Origin: Calycina herbarum
Taxonomy: Eukaryota; Ascomycota; Leotiomycetes; Helotiales; Pezizellaceae
Direction of reading: 5' to 3'
Length of the DNA stretch: 48,675 nucleotides
Assembly (NCBI GenBank): GCA_001414485.1
Contig: LLEY01000291.1
Coordinates: 1 to 48,675, forward strand
The notes under the pieces were generated by a model. It was given only the letters and a program-made list of their open reading frames with translations, was not told where the DNA came from and did no database searches. Below are positions 1-11,072 of the stretch, in pieces. Position 1 is the stretch's first letter. Each line of letters opens with the position of its first letter. A program made the position numbers and the translations under genes.

Positions 1-152
1 TCTTATTTATTTATATAATAATAAAACCAGGTTTTTAATTTTAATATTTTATATTAATAAATAAAGAAAGTGCACGGTTATGCACAGACGTTTTTTGTAT
101 GTAAAAAAAGTTGCCGACTCGGTGATATTGCCGACTTGGTGATAAACCACGT
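1..152 (+). mobile_element. Right end of a pogo-like DNA transposon, cut by the window edge
   Basis: The stretch ends in two tandem copies of a GCCGACTYGGTGATA-like motif (about 114-145) followed by AAACCACGT and then TA. This is the same architecture as the right terminal inverted repeat of the large pogo element at 38840-38886, which has two copies of a GGCGACTCGCTT motif, then GAAACACGT, then TA. The sequence is AT-rich. Only this end is visible, and I found no matching inverted end to its right, so the element probably extends left of the window. Family assignment rests on the shared TIR design and TA flank; no transposase is readable. Confidence 0.55.
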
Positions 153-457
153 TATATAAAGTAAATAAGATAGATTAGAAGCTTAGAATTTAATATCTAT
201 TTAATTTAAGTTTTAATTATTAAAAGAGCTATCTACTTAAGAAGGTAAAGTATAGCCTAAGGCCTAGCTAGTCTCTAGTTATATACTAATACTAGATATA
301 CTATTACGTTTTAGTTTTAAGCTAGCTTTTAATACTTTCTACTATCTCTTTACTTAAGTAGTATCTCTTTAGATATAGAATCTATAAAGAAATTATTTAA
401 GATTACTTTTAAAAACAAAGTCTCTAACAGTCTTTAGATAATTCATCGCATATTTTT
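153..457. other. AT-rich, RIP-like non-coding stretch
   Basis: About 300 bases dominated by TA, TTTA and CTA steps with almost no CA or TG. No gene is visible. It separates the transposon end at 152 from the truncated GMC gene and is probably degraded repeat DNA. The missing first part of the GMC gene would have to lie here, so the gene was either truncated by insertion or mutated beyond recognition. Confidence 0.6.
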
Positions 458-2904
458 TTGGTGGCGGGAGCCTATAGCTCATTCAGCAACTCCTCGCGTA
501 TATTTAGTATCCGTTCTTTGCCAAATCAAGAACTCAACGGTCGGATTACGAACGTTTCGCTGGGAAAGGTTCTCGGGGGTAGCTCTGCAGTCAACGGAAT
601 GGCTTTTCACAGAGGGCAAGCTGAAGATTATGATGGATGGGCAAGCTTCTTTGCCGGGAAATCTGATTGGCATTGGAAGGGTATACTCCCTTATTTCAAG
701 AAGGTCAGTCCCCCTATTCGTGTTTTGTCGACACAAGCTGATGAAATTCCCAGGCATCCACCTTTACACCGCCACCTGAAAGTCTTGCTCAAGAATTCAA
801 TGTCAAGACTGACCGTAGCAATTGGGGAATCAGCAGTACCAAAATATTTGCAAGTTTCCCTCCATTCATTTGGCCGATGCAGAGTAGTTATCACCCCCTG
901 ATCTGTCTCGGTAAATACTAAATTGATCACTTAGAAAACTACTTGGAAGTCCACCATGATATTTCCAAAGTGGAATTTCCTCCCGACTCTGCTGCAGGTA
1001 GGCCAGGAGTATTTTGGTTCCCAAGCAGTTCGGATCCAGTGACCGTGACTCGTTCATTCGCACGAATTCGTCACTGGGATGGCCTAGCACTTTCAAATTA
1101 TAAGACTATTACAGGGAGTAAAGTGACAAAAGTCATACTCCAGTGGCAAAAGCTGTTGAATTTGTCCCTTCCACCGCCAAATCATCCACCCCCGACAATA
1201 CTAAAACTGTGAGGGCAGGAAAAAGAAATTATCCTCTCGGCGCGGGCGATTTATTCTCCACAAATTCTGCAGCATAGTGGCATCGGACCAAAAGCTGTCT
1301 TAGAATCTGAAAATGTTTCAGTGAAGGTCGAACATCCTGGAGTGGGGCAGAATTTCCAAGATCACCCTTGGAGCCAAGGCCAGGCGTTTATTCGTAAGTG
1401 ATACTTCTAAAATACCCTCAAACGTGGCCAGCCTCCTAACGGTGGACTAGTTGAGAACTTTGATATTCATCCAAGTCCTTTAGATTTGACAAACAACGCA
1501 TCATACGCCACCTGGGCTCAAGAAGCCTTTGACCAGAACAAAACACGTGAGCAAGAGTCCTAAGCTTTGCTCTGAGTACACCTCGTCCCTCCGTTGCCTC
1601 GGGATTTTCGTGACAACTTAGGATATTATGCGAGAACGTTTAGAAGAATGGAGTCAGAGTTTCTCATTCTTCCAAACCTTCTCGGACAATATAAGTAATC
1701 ATCCCAGACTAGTGCGTATAATCAAAGTAAAGGAGGTGCACTCGGAGCAAAGCCCATGTTTCTTACAAAGTCCATAATCTATACAAGCCATGTTGGTTAA
1801 CTCCCTTTAAAGGACCTCTCACTATTGGTGCGGGTAACTTGGGAGCCTTCCTCCTATTTCGCGTAATATCCCCCGGAAATTTCGAAAGGATTGCTCAAAG
1901 TTATGAATCTCAAGATCCAGCCGCCTACCTCCCTCCAGACACTCACCCGATCATCATCGCGGGCTACAAAGCGCAGCAAGCGGTTCTCGGAGCTAAATTC
2001 CGATCGAAAAATACAGCAACCTATAATATGATGTTTGGAGGGTAAGTACTCATTTTTTTCTGAGTAAAATGACTTCTTCGCGTATATCCTAGAGCTGAAA
2101 CATTGCTCATTCTTAAAACTTCTACAACGATCCTTGAAACTCTTCCTCAAGCTACTCCTCAAGTGTTCCTCAAGAAGTATACTAACTCCGATTTTCTGTA
2201 GTGGAAACAATGGAGGTGGGTAATCTCTGAGTCCCATTTCCCTCTTTCGGGTTATTTCAGGGGGATTGGGACACTATTTCCTCCTCAGACCTCTCACTTC
2301 CTCCTCTCATACCCCTGTTTCCTCCTCCTTTCTCTCAAACATACATCTAGAAAGAGCAATACTGAGATCGTCTACTAGGCTCAACAGTCTTCCTCCGTCC
2401 CGCGTCGAAGGGAACCGTAAATATCAACCCCTCCTCTCCAATATTCTCCGAACCACTCATCGATTCCCGAGTTTTCTCCAACCCAATGGATCTCGCCATC
2501 ATCGTTGAGTTCGTACGCTACACACGTCGCTACTACGCAGGACCAAAGATGTCGAAATTCAAACCTAGAGAGACGGCACCGGGTTTCAATGTTACTACTG
2601 ATGAGGATATCACTGCTTGGTTGAGTACCGTTATGAGGCCTTCGACTGCTCATCTCATTGGCACTTGTTCGATGTTGCCGAAGGGGTTGGGGGGTGTGGT
2701 AGGAAGTAATCTGAGGGTTTATGGAGTGGAGAGATTGAGAGTTGTGGATGCTAGTCTTATGCCACTTTTGCCTCGTGCTTACACGCAGCAGTCTACCTAT
2801 GCTATCGCTGAGAAAGTGAGGAATACCTCACTTATTGTGAAAAGATGTGACTGACTGATTTTTAGGCTGCTGATTTGATCAAGGCCTCGGCTCATGAGTA
2901 CTAG
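458..2904 (+). pseudogene. GMC (glucose-methanol-choline) oxidoreductase, decayed
   Basis: GMC enzymes are FAD flavoproteins that oxidise alcohols or sugars. The visible order is family-typical: a GGSSAVNGM segment (about 573-602), FPPFIWP (about 857-880), GVFWFPSS (about 1005-1030), SPQILQHSGIGPK (about 1255-1295), GVGQNFQDHPW (about 1342-1372), then the C-terminal TAHLIGTCSM, GGVVGSNLRVYG, LRVVDAS and YAIAEK segments (2643-2815). A 50-base intron (2816-2865) leads to the last exon ending AADLIKASAHEY, stop 2902-2904. The N-terminal FAD-binding GxGxxG region is absent. Homology jumps frame near 1145 and 1220, and stops interrupt it (for example near 925 and 1560). The first catalytic His (TAHLIGTC) remains, but the second is Tyr (codon TAC in RAYTQQS), a C-to-T change from CAC as RIP would cause. 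Not expected to encode an active enzyme. Confidence 0.8.
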
Positions 2905-3081
2905 ATCTCGTCTCCCCAAAGTTATGCAAGCGAAATTCATCCATGTATTTCATTATATTTCTCAAAAGCAGACTAGAATAAGTAGAAGAATAAGTACACC
3001 GAACTACCATACCATGTATCATTAAACCTTTCGGAGCTTCGATTAACCAGAATTCTCAAGTACGCCCACTGAGCCCGTCTA

Positions 3082-4723
3082 TTAAGTACTAGCTCGTCCC
3101 GAGGCTTCAATTCCACTAATGATAGCCAGCAATGCCAATACCACTAAAAGCCAGAGTCAGCATATCATATCATTACCACTGGATTCTTCATTCACCCTCC
3201 TTGCTCTCCATAATTTCAGAAAAGTCAAAATTCGGGACTCACAAGTTCCAGCAGTCAACACAAACCCAGCAACCGTGAAAGCAGTTTGCACATCACCTGT
3301 CTTCCAACTCCAAATAATTCCCAGAAGGCATGATATCAGCAAAGGAGTCAAGCCAGCAATTGCCAATCTCGCCTCATTCCATCCTTCCACGAATTCTAGG
3401 GCGTGCCGGCGATCTGGTTGGCGAAGACGGAAGACCCAGTCTATCCAGGCTGTCCTTGTATCTATCTTATCCGGGTTCCCATAAGCGAATAGGATTTCTT
3501 GAAGCACGAACTCATCAAGAGGAACAATGACCGGCCGAGTTGTCGGGGTAAACTTTCTCTCCAGTGTTAATTTCCATCTACTACTTTGATCTTAGGGCCG
3601 AAGATTAAGGTGAACTCACAGAAAGAAGTCTTATTCCTCTCAGGGTTTTCAAAAAAAGCATTCTTCGCCAGATCCCGCACATTTCTCGCAAATATACCCT
3701 CCTCAGAGCGTGAAAGAAAGTTCTATCGTCCGTGATGAGATCCGGGTTATCACGCACTGCTTTGGAGAAATCCATTTTAAGCTTGTAACGGTTTCGGTTG
3801 GCGACGTAGATTTGATTGAGTTCGCAACCTTGCATTCCTGATCGGTAACATACTAGGTTGAGCATGCAGGTTGGTTTCGTTTCTATGGGATCTGCTGACG
3901 GTTCCATGTCTAGAGTGGTGGTCGTGTCTCGCTTCGCTTTTGGCTCTTTGTTGAAGTTGCTTGTGCCTTCGGGTTCTTCTTGGATGGCGTTTAGTGTTTT
4001 GGGAGGTGTGGATGAATATGCGTAGCGATTGTCGAGGGGAGGTTTTAGAGATCCGCGTTCTGGGGATATGTCCTTCTCATCCATCATATAGACACTCGAA
4101 TTGCTCAATCCCGTTGAAAGGGGTCGCATTGCAACTTTTGCTGCCAGGTCTCCGAAGTTGCCAATGTAGTTGTCCTCCACGGGCCGCTGTAAATTTTCAG
4201 TTTGCTCTCTACTTTCCCTTTCTCCTTTTGCCCTTGTTGGCGTTTCCTGGTTGTCAGCTTGTCTCAAGTTCTCATTGAGTCGTCGTTTGAAACTTGCTAT
4301 CTCATTTTCGGCCCTCATTCTCTCCGTCTCAGCCTGCAATTTCTCCCTTTTCTTTTGCTCCGCCAGCAGATACTCATACTCTATCCTGGTCCTTTCCCTC
4401 GCTTCTTGTTGTTGTCTTCCATCCGACGCCATACTGGCAGCAATATTATACATCATTGAGCTCCTTGATGGTGGCGGGCCACGAGTTTCCCATAATATAC
4501 TTCGTGGCCGCTCCGTTTGTCCATGGTGAGCTGCCTGTTTTGCCTCGTCTCTGGCTACTGATTTGGACCGGAATTTGAACGAGGTTACCCGTGGCGGTAG
4601 TAAAAAAGTCTCCGTATCTTCTAAAGATACAGGTCTAGGATTTTTCAGAATTGAACGAAGCGGGTTTGGGGCTCTAATCGGAGGACTGTCGCCATGCTTG
4701 TCTTCATCATGATACCGAAGCAT
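3082..4723 (-). CDS. Fungal two-helix membrane protein with N-terminal coiled coil, function unknown
   Basis: I read three exons: 4723-3620, 3552-3243 and 3143-3082 (491 residues), with introns 3619-3553 and 3242-3144, both GT-AG. Joining them turns three separate reading frames into one: exon 1 ends at LRGIRLLS, exon 2 opens FTPTTRP, exon 3 reads LVLALLAIISGIEAS. Residues 1-280 are polar and probably disordered, with a charged coiled coil at about 104-158 rich in E, K, R and Q. From about 282 the sequence resembles a conserved fungal C-terminal module seen in many hypothetical proteins (DWVFRLRQPDRRHALEFVEGWN, then two helices at about 432-450 and 459-481 around a GDVQTAFTVAGF link). The likely place is a membrane, with the long N-terminus cytosolic. 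Function is not known to me. It converges on the GMC relic. Confidence 0.8.
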
Positions 4724-5103
4724 ATTTTCGAGGGACAGTTTTTTTGGATGCAGTTTAGATGGTAAAAGAATTCATTTCAATTATTCCTTATGAGGCTGGC
4801 TGCAGGTTCGTGTCCGACTGCGGCTCTGATATTTACCAGGATCGTCACGAGCTGAAAACATACATGCACTGCAACCGTACAGCCTCACCAAAAGAGGACT
4901 TAATAGACGAAGCTGCATTACAAATATATTGTAAACCACAAATCACTTGATCACTTCTCTCTAGAACTAGTTAAAGAGGTAAGTGAGTCCTGCAAACTAG
5001 AAACTACTCGCCGAATTCAGAAACATAAATACTTGCGGCCAAATATACTCATGTCACTCTTCCATCAATAAGCATGTATCTTTGAAGCGATTGATACAAG
5101 TAT
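4724..5103. other. Intergenic region without a recognisable gene
   Basis: This lies between two minus-strand genes, upstream of the coiled-coil membrane protein and downstream of the HET gene, and so should contain the promoter of the first and terminator of the second. A 63-codon open frame (4759-4950) has no recognisable features. I see no RNA gene or repeat. Confidence 0.5.
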
Positions 5104-7046
5104 TCAAACAATGCAAACCTCCCCAAGATTCCCATCCTCAAACCAATCCTCTCCCTCAGCACCATCCCCTCCTTCAAACCCCTTCCTGCTCACCTCCATA
5201 TACCCAACACGCTTATACACCATCCCTTTCCCCACCTCAAAACCCCTAAGTAATAAAGCAGCACTCGCAGCAAAAGGTTCATGTCCAAAACACGCCCTAA
5301 ACCTCGCAATTTGCATGCAATATAACGTATCTCCACTTCTTACCTCAAATTCACGATCAAGATTGCAGGATCCCAATTTATTTACAAACTCCCCTGGTGA
5401 AATTTCGAAGAGAGACCATGACCCCTCGGTTGGAGATTCCCAAATCTCTGCAATCTTCACTCTCGCTCGAACGACTACATTGGAGCCCGGCAGAACCTGG
5501 CCAAAAGGATCCGAACCAGCAAGTACCATAGAATCACTAACAAGTTTCGCATCCCAGCTCTTAACCATGACAAAATTAATAAAACCAAGCTTCCCATCAA
5601 CAGAAGCCCAAGACCAGCTCGGTGCTCTAAACACCTCCTCAGCCGATCGAACAATGGGATCCGAAATATACCAAGCAAGAGTAGCCACCAAATTCTCCCT
5701 CCAATGACCCGCTAAATAACTACATCCCGTCTTCTGAGAAAATCTTCGAGCGAGACCCGAGAGAGCGGGTAGTTTATCCGCAGGATACGTAAGCGAACGG
5801 GGGGAATAGGCTTGGATGATTTTGGTCCACTGGATGTGAGCATCTTTTATGGAGGAGGAAGTGGGAAATAGCAGGAGACTTGGGCTGCCCTCGAGCGGTT
5901 TGTAGTAATCCCATGATCCTGTTGTCTCGAGGTGGTGGGTTTCAATGCATTCGAAGTAGTTTTGTCGAGTCCCGAAATAGAGGGTCCGTCGGGAAAGAAG
6001 TTGTTCTTGGAGGATCCAGCCACGCTGGAGGAGGGAGTTGTAATGAAGGCCAGTGTGTTCTTGCTTTACTTGGAACCATATCTCTCCAGCGAGAACCCTG
6101 TCAATATTGTAATAAGGAAGACGAATTGCTTTGGTTTTTGGTGGAGTCCTGCGTTGCAGAAATCCAGCTTCCGAGTTAGGTGCATTGGGTGCTGCGATTG
6201 TGATGTAGCTATCACGATAGATATTGCACATCTTTTCGCATTCCCTCTCCCAGTCCTCGCTTGAATCTTGTATAATGCATAGGGCATCAATCCACAAATA
6301 CCGAACACTCAGGTTCTTTGCAATCTTTGCCGCATCTTGGAAAGATTGTGGAAGCGTGTGTAAAGGAATAGAGTCACAATAACTTTCGAAACAATCAAGT
6401 GTAGTCCGTCTAGGAATTTCACCACCCCATCTGTGACTGAAAGTTGCGTATCTCCCATAGGCCGCTTCTGTAACGAAAAGACGCAGTTCAAGTTCATCCT
6501 CGCCAAGATCAAGAACACGTGTGGGAAGTTGAGGAAGATCGGTCTGACGACAGTGTTCGTGGTTATCGTTACAGTCGTCAATCCATTCTTGAATGAGTTC
6601 CAAAGAACGCTCCGAAGCTGGATCATCTTCCACTACACGACGAATTATCCGACCTTCCTCAAGTGCAGCAAAGTCATCTAAAGTATCCGAGGTCAGCTAA
6701 ACTACATTAAACCACTTGCATATGATATACCAAATTTCGTGCAAAAATTCCCGACAACCTTCCACCCGAGACCTACACGACAGCGTAGTTCCAAAACACA
6801 GAAACTTTTTGATTGATTATCAGATATCCCTCTATTAGACCATAATGCTACAGGACATGGGGTTTTGAGTGAGCGCTGATCTGCGGGGATACCCTCCACA
6901 AATAGGGAGCATAATCGACACCCGTCATTTGCTGAAGCCAGCCAGTCGCGAAGATCAATGTAGTGTGGGATTTCTTTCTCCAGAGCGGTTGAAAGAACGA
7001 TAGAATGGTATTTGATACAAACATCGTGGCAAAATTTGCAGAGCAT
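5104..7046 (-). CDS. HET-domain (heterokaryon incompatibility) protein
   Basis: Two exons, 7046-6731 and 6677-5104, give 629 residues with an intron 6730-6678 (GTATAT donor, CTGAC branch-like site, TTAG acceptor); an alternative donor about 16 bases downstream is possible. HET proteins mediate non-self recognition and cell death when unlike fungal hyphae fuse. The N-terminus has paired cysteines (LCKFC, then CRLC), common ahead of this domain. The HET domain runs from YATFSHRWGG (about 182-191) through LPQSFQDAAKIAKNLSVRYLWIDALCIIQD (about 214-243) to the C..M..IYRDSYITIAA segment (about 254-268). The remaining 360 residues carry no repeats (no WD40, ankyrin or NACHT). Such genes are numerous in Pezizomycotina, and most have no proven incompatibility role. 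Confidence 0.88.
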
Positions 7047-7566
7047 AATGATGATGCTACGACTAAATATGAAACTACCTGACTGGAAAACTGCGGTCAG
7101 CCCAAAAAGGCGGGGTAGGGTATGGAACGAGCCTGAAGCGTGAGAAAAAACATCAAAACTTTACAGAGATACAGTTCTTTTCAAACAATATACTACAACT
7201 CCAAAAACAATCTCAGCCCCCCTCAACGTATAAATTCCACTAGAAGAGAGGCGAAAAGAAAGGCTACGAACCATTCAAACAAATTTTGATCAAGCTGGGG
7301 CTCGATCCCAGGACCTTACACCCCACCGGAGGTTCAATTCCGAAAGAGATTGAGCCGAAGGTAGGGCCCCAATTTTTTACGATGGCGACCTCCGACACCC
7401 GCAAAGAATGAATCTATTCCCGCGAGGGCCACCGGCAGGCATAAAATACTTCATCAACACTTTCCAAGACAAACAAAATGCAAATTGGATGATTGGCTAG
7501 AAAGACCCCTCCTTCTTTTGAGAAACACCAACCAGATAAAATCTCAATCTTCTCTACACTAACCCC
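7047..7566. other. Intergenic region, HET start to MFS stop
   Basis: About 520 bases upstream of the HET gene, so its promoter should lie here. Around 7293-7345 there are two short stretches resembling tRNA B-boxes in opposite orientations, but no tRNA fold closes (see rejected items). No coding sequence is recognised. Confidence 0.5.
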
Positions 7567-9243
7567 CTAATCCCTCCTAGCCAAACTACTATGCAGAGTA
7601 TGCTGCCTCATAAAACTCCCCACCACAACAGCCAATACAGCAATCCCCAAGCCCGTGACAAAAACCCCTCTCAAAGCGCCCTCATAGCTCGCAAGTACAC
7701 CGCCCTCCCAGCCTTTGGGTAAGTGTTTCAGTTCATCAAAACTATCTCTAATCCTCCTAATCTCCTCTTCCGCCCCAGGCCACCCATCAAAACGTTCATG
7801 CAAGCCCGCCAACAAAAGGTTTTGGTAAACAGCAGAACCGACCGTGACGCCTATGGTAGAGCCTGTAGAACGGAAAGCGTAGGTCGCGGATGTTATCACG
7901 GCTTGGTGGTCGTGTGATACTGCGGAGATGACGGCGAGGAGGGTTACTGTAAGCATCCCGCCGTAGCCGTTGCCTATCAAGAAAAGATAGATCACTCCCG
8001 GCCAGGACGGGGCAGAGAAGGAGAGAGTGCAAATCAACCCCGCTCCCAAAACGAAGGAGGATAGATATGCCAAAGAGAGGATTTTATATTTCCCAGTGTG
8101 GTTCATTATTAACCCACAAGACAAAGAACCAAATGAAGAACCGACTGATTGTGGAATTAAACGCATACCAGCGGCGGTGGTGGATAGGCCCTTTGCTTGG
8201 AAGAATATGGGCAGGTAGAAGAGGATTATGAATTGGACCATTGTGGAGAACCAGTTGCAAAGGCAGGCTGCTGCGACGGTGCGGTTGAGGAGGAGTTTGA
8301 CGGGGATGACGGGCTCCGAGGCTATGTATGCTTCGATGTAAATAAAAGCCGCCAAAGAGGCGAGGGAAAGGGGCAATGAGGCGAGTACAAGAGGGTGAGT
8401 CCATGGTACGACGTTTCCTCCAGAGTTGAGACCGAGGAGGAGGAGGGCGAGTGTGATTGTTAGGGTGAAAGCTCCTAAAAAGTCTACTCGTGAGAGTTTC
8501 GATTTCTCGGACTTCTTTGGTGGGATGTCTACGGTGATGAAGACGAGAACTCCGGAGACGATGATGAGGGGGACTTGAGCGAGAAATGCAACTCTCCAGC
8601 CCCAGGTATCATTTACCCATCCCCCGAATATGCCTCCTAGACCTGCGCCTGAGCCGTAACATATATTTCCAATTCCCTGGATTAAACCTCTTTTTCGCAA
8701 TGGCACCAGATCACTCCCTACGAATGTGCTGATAGCCATCAATCCACCGCCTCCCATACCAGCAACCACTCTACCTGCGATCATAACCCATTCATCCTCC
8801 GCCAACCCGCAGATCAGATTCCCAGCTGCGAAAAGCACATTGCTAACCACCAACCCGGTCCTCCTCGAAAAAATATCCGTCAATCGACCCGACAGCGGTT
8901 GACACGCCGCATTCGCAATAAGATACGCAGAGGCCAGCCACGAAAGAAGGGATAGACTATTGAAGGAAGTCGAGATTGGCGCTGAGAGAGTCGCGATGAC
9001 GGTACTATCCAAAGCCCCTAGGAAAACACCGACATAGATACTTCCCAGCACCAACACGAGTCGTCTTGTAGAAATCTCATCGGGGATAATGGTTTGTTCG
9101 GTGGTCGTTAGTGCCTCGTCTTGGGTGGGGATTATGTGGGATTGGCTCTGGGTATCCTCGCGAAGGAGGGGTGTTTCTTCGTCTGCTGCTGCGGACTCGC
9201 GGCTGGCGGAGCCGCCATTTGATTGATTTTGCGCAATTGGCAT
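7567..9243 (-). CDS. DHA2-type major facilitator transporter (vacuolar amino-acid / drug exporter type)
   Basis: A single uninterrupted 558-codon frame starting at the ATG 9243-9241. It has about 14 hydrophobic segments, as in the proton-antiporter DHA2 family. Motif D-like LDSTVIATLSAPI lies at residues 78-90 and the motif-A loop GRLTDIFSRR at 119-128. The N-terminus is acidic and hydrophilic (about 60 residues) and holds EETPLL (22-27), an acidic dileucine signal of the sort used for sorting to the vacuole. Together with resemblance to Vba/Fnx1-type proteins this suggests uptake of basic amino acids into the vacuole, but drug efflux cannot be excluded from sequence. The gene is divergent from the MARVEL-like gene, with 870 bases between start codons. 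Confidence 0.88.
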   Translation of the reverse strand: MPIAQNQSNGGSASRESAAADEETPLLREDTQSQSHIIPTQDEALTTTEQTIIPDEISTRRLVLVLGSIYVGVFLGALDSTVIATLSAPISTSFNSLSLLSWLASAYLIANAACQPLSGRLTDIFSRRTGLVVSNVLFAAGNLICGLAEDEWVMIAGRVVAGMGGGGLMAISTFVGSDLVPLRKRGLIQGIGNICYGSGAGLGGIFGGWVNDTWGWRVAFLAQVPLIIVSGVLVFITVDIPPKKSEKSKLSRVDFLGAFTLTITLALLLLGLNSGGNVVPWTHPLVLASLPLSLASLAAFIYIEAYIASEPVIPVKLLLNRTVAAACLCNWFSTMVQFIILFYLPIFFQAKGLSTTAAGMRLIPQSVGSSFGSLSCGLIMNHTGKYKILSLAYLSSFVLGAGLICTLSFSAPSWPGVIYLFLIGNGYGGMLTVTLLAVISAVSHDHQAVITSATYAFRSTGSTIGVTVGSAVYQNLLLAGLHERFDGWPGAEEEIRRIRDSFDELKHLPKGWEGGVLASYEGALRGVFVTGLGIAVLAVVVGSFMRQHTLHSSLARRD

Positions 9244-10113
9244 TTTCTTTTGTGCTGGAAGGAGATTTGGAGAGTCAATTTGAAAACTAGAAATAGATTT
9301 AGAGAGAGGAAGTGGACATTTCTATACCAATCCCGCTGGGGCCTTTGGGTGTTGAAGAGTGGGATTGTGATTGAGGACAATGAAAGTTTCTGGTTTGATA
9401 GTACAAGTACGAAGTACGAAAGCGAGAGAGCCTCCAACCCCCGACAGCCCCTTGTTCTGCATAGATGACGTTGGGAATAACCGGCCTTGGGTCCTTCAGG
9501 TGGCGGAGCTGGTGCGAATGGAATCATAGTCAGCGTTTGGCATAATCTTCAGGCGATGAATGTAGATATATCTTCACCCTTTTGAATCATTTTGGGGGGA
9601 ATTATGAGGTAATTTGGAAGTGCGCAAGTACAAGACATTTCATCTCTTATTCAATACGCCACAGCTTGAGCGTTTCGCAGCTCTTCTATTTTTAACTGCA
9701 ACACTTCCCGGGCGTAGCCGTGCGAGCTTTATTTTTTCTGGGTAACCTCCAAGTAGCGTCAGCCCAGTGGTTCGCCGATCAACCACGCGTCAACATCAGG
9801 GACTGAGCCACAGTCACCAGAAGCAACAAAATCCAGTTGCCGCAACCTGAACTTGAACTCTGCAAATCTTCGGACCAACAATCTGCAAACACTCTTTAAT
9901 CCGCATCTGCTCTCCACCTCCTTCCTACACCCTCGCATTTTCACTCCCACCCTTCCACCTATTCGACCCTCGAAATCGACTTGACTTAGCTATTGTTTTT
10001 CCCTGCCAAGTTGCTTGTCGAATCCAATCCCTTTTCCTCTGCCCTGTTTCAGCTCGAGGAGAGAGAACACCCAACACCTCGTATACGAACACAACCACAA
10101 ATAATCCGTCGCC
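9244..10113. promoter_or_regulatory. Divergent promoter region between the MFS and MARVEL-like genes
   Basis: 870 bases separate the two start codons, and both genes point outward, so both promoters must lie here. The last 200 bases before 10114 are rich in C and T with CCACC and CTTCC runs, as is common in fungal leaders; the start codon context is CGCCATGG. No discrete operator can be named. Confidence 0.5.
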
Positions 10114-11072
10114 ATGGAGTTCGCAGCACATCAGTTACAGAAGATCAAACTGGGGACACATATCGGCCAGGCTGTTTTGATCTTGGTAGCATGGATTCTA
10201 GAGATTACCGTTTTTCGCTCGTCAGCTACCATTGATGGGAGAATCGGTTGGTATTTTGGTTTGGTATGTAGAGTCTCGTCTCTTTTTCCTCCTCTTCCTG
10301 TCTACATGCGAAGAATAGAAGTGCTAATTTGTACGATAGTGCTTTCTCACAATACCAGCATTAATATTCCTCACCATGACCCCTCGATTTCCACGTACCA
10401 AGAAATTCGCCAACCCATACGCTCTCGCTATTGTAGACGGACTTTTCTGCCTCTTATGGTTAACCGCCTTCGCAGCCCAAGCAAATTTCAACTCCAACAA
10501 CAAATGCGGGGATGGCTGTGGGAAGAGCAAGGCAGTGGTGGGAATGGGTGTATTTATATGGTAAGCCTCCCCAAAAAGTCTCAGATTCAAGCTTCCCAGG
10601 AATGCGGCAGAAATACTAACATATTTCAAGGCTACTTTGGGTCCTAACAACCCTCATGTCACTCTACGGAGTAGTCTACTACAAACGCGAGGGTTATCTC
10701 CCAGGAGCCTCCCGAGCCCCCCACAACGCTCAACAAATCGATCCCGACAAGGAGGCTTTCTCCACCGCTCCCCACGACGAATACGCACCAGTACATAACA
10801 TCGAAGACCACGATGTTCTCCACGACGCCCATAACATCGGCGGCCCACAATACAATGGTGGCGCATCAAGTCCAAGTCTTGGGGGTAGCCAGAGCAGTAG
10901 ATACGATGGTGATTACAACTCCGGATATGTACCACCTTCTGTTCACGATGACACTAGTTATCAAGGATATGGAGGACCAGCACCTGTTGCGTATTCGGCG
11001 CAAGCTCCACAGGGATCGGTGGGTAGTGCGGGCGGGAGAGCACAGTTCCCTAGTGCGAGTTATAATGTGTAA
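10114..11072 (+). CDS. MARVEL-like four-helix membrane protein
   Basis: Three exons, 10114-10263, 10340-10560 and 10631-11072, give 270 residues with two short GT-AG introns. Four hydrophobic segments fall at about 17-36, 46-65, 77-95 and 113-140, with small hydrophilic loops; one loop is Cys-containing (CGDGCGK). This matches the fungal membrane-associating (MARVEL) type, which acts in membrane organisation. Residues about 145-270 form a cytosolic tail rich in Gly, Ser, Tyr, His and Pro, with acidic-His stretches and little predicted structure. The start is chosen at the ATG in a strong context (GCCATGG), immediately before the first helix. The exact role is unknown. Confidence 0.85.

Noticed and set aside
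7293..7345. tRNA or tRNA-derived SINE suggested by GGTTCAATTCC and GCTCGATCCC stretches
   Set aside because: One 5-bp stem with 7-base loop can be drawn on the minus strand, but acceptor and anticodon arms do not close and the second B-box-like site gives a 6-base loop.
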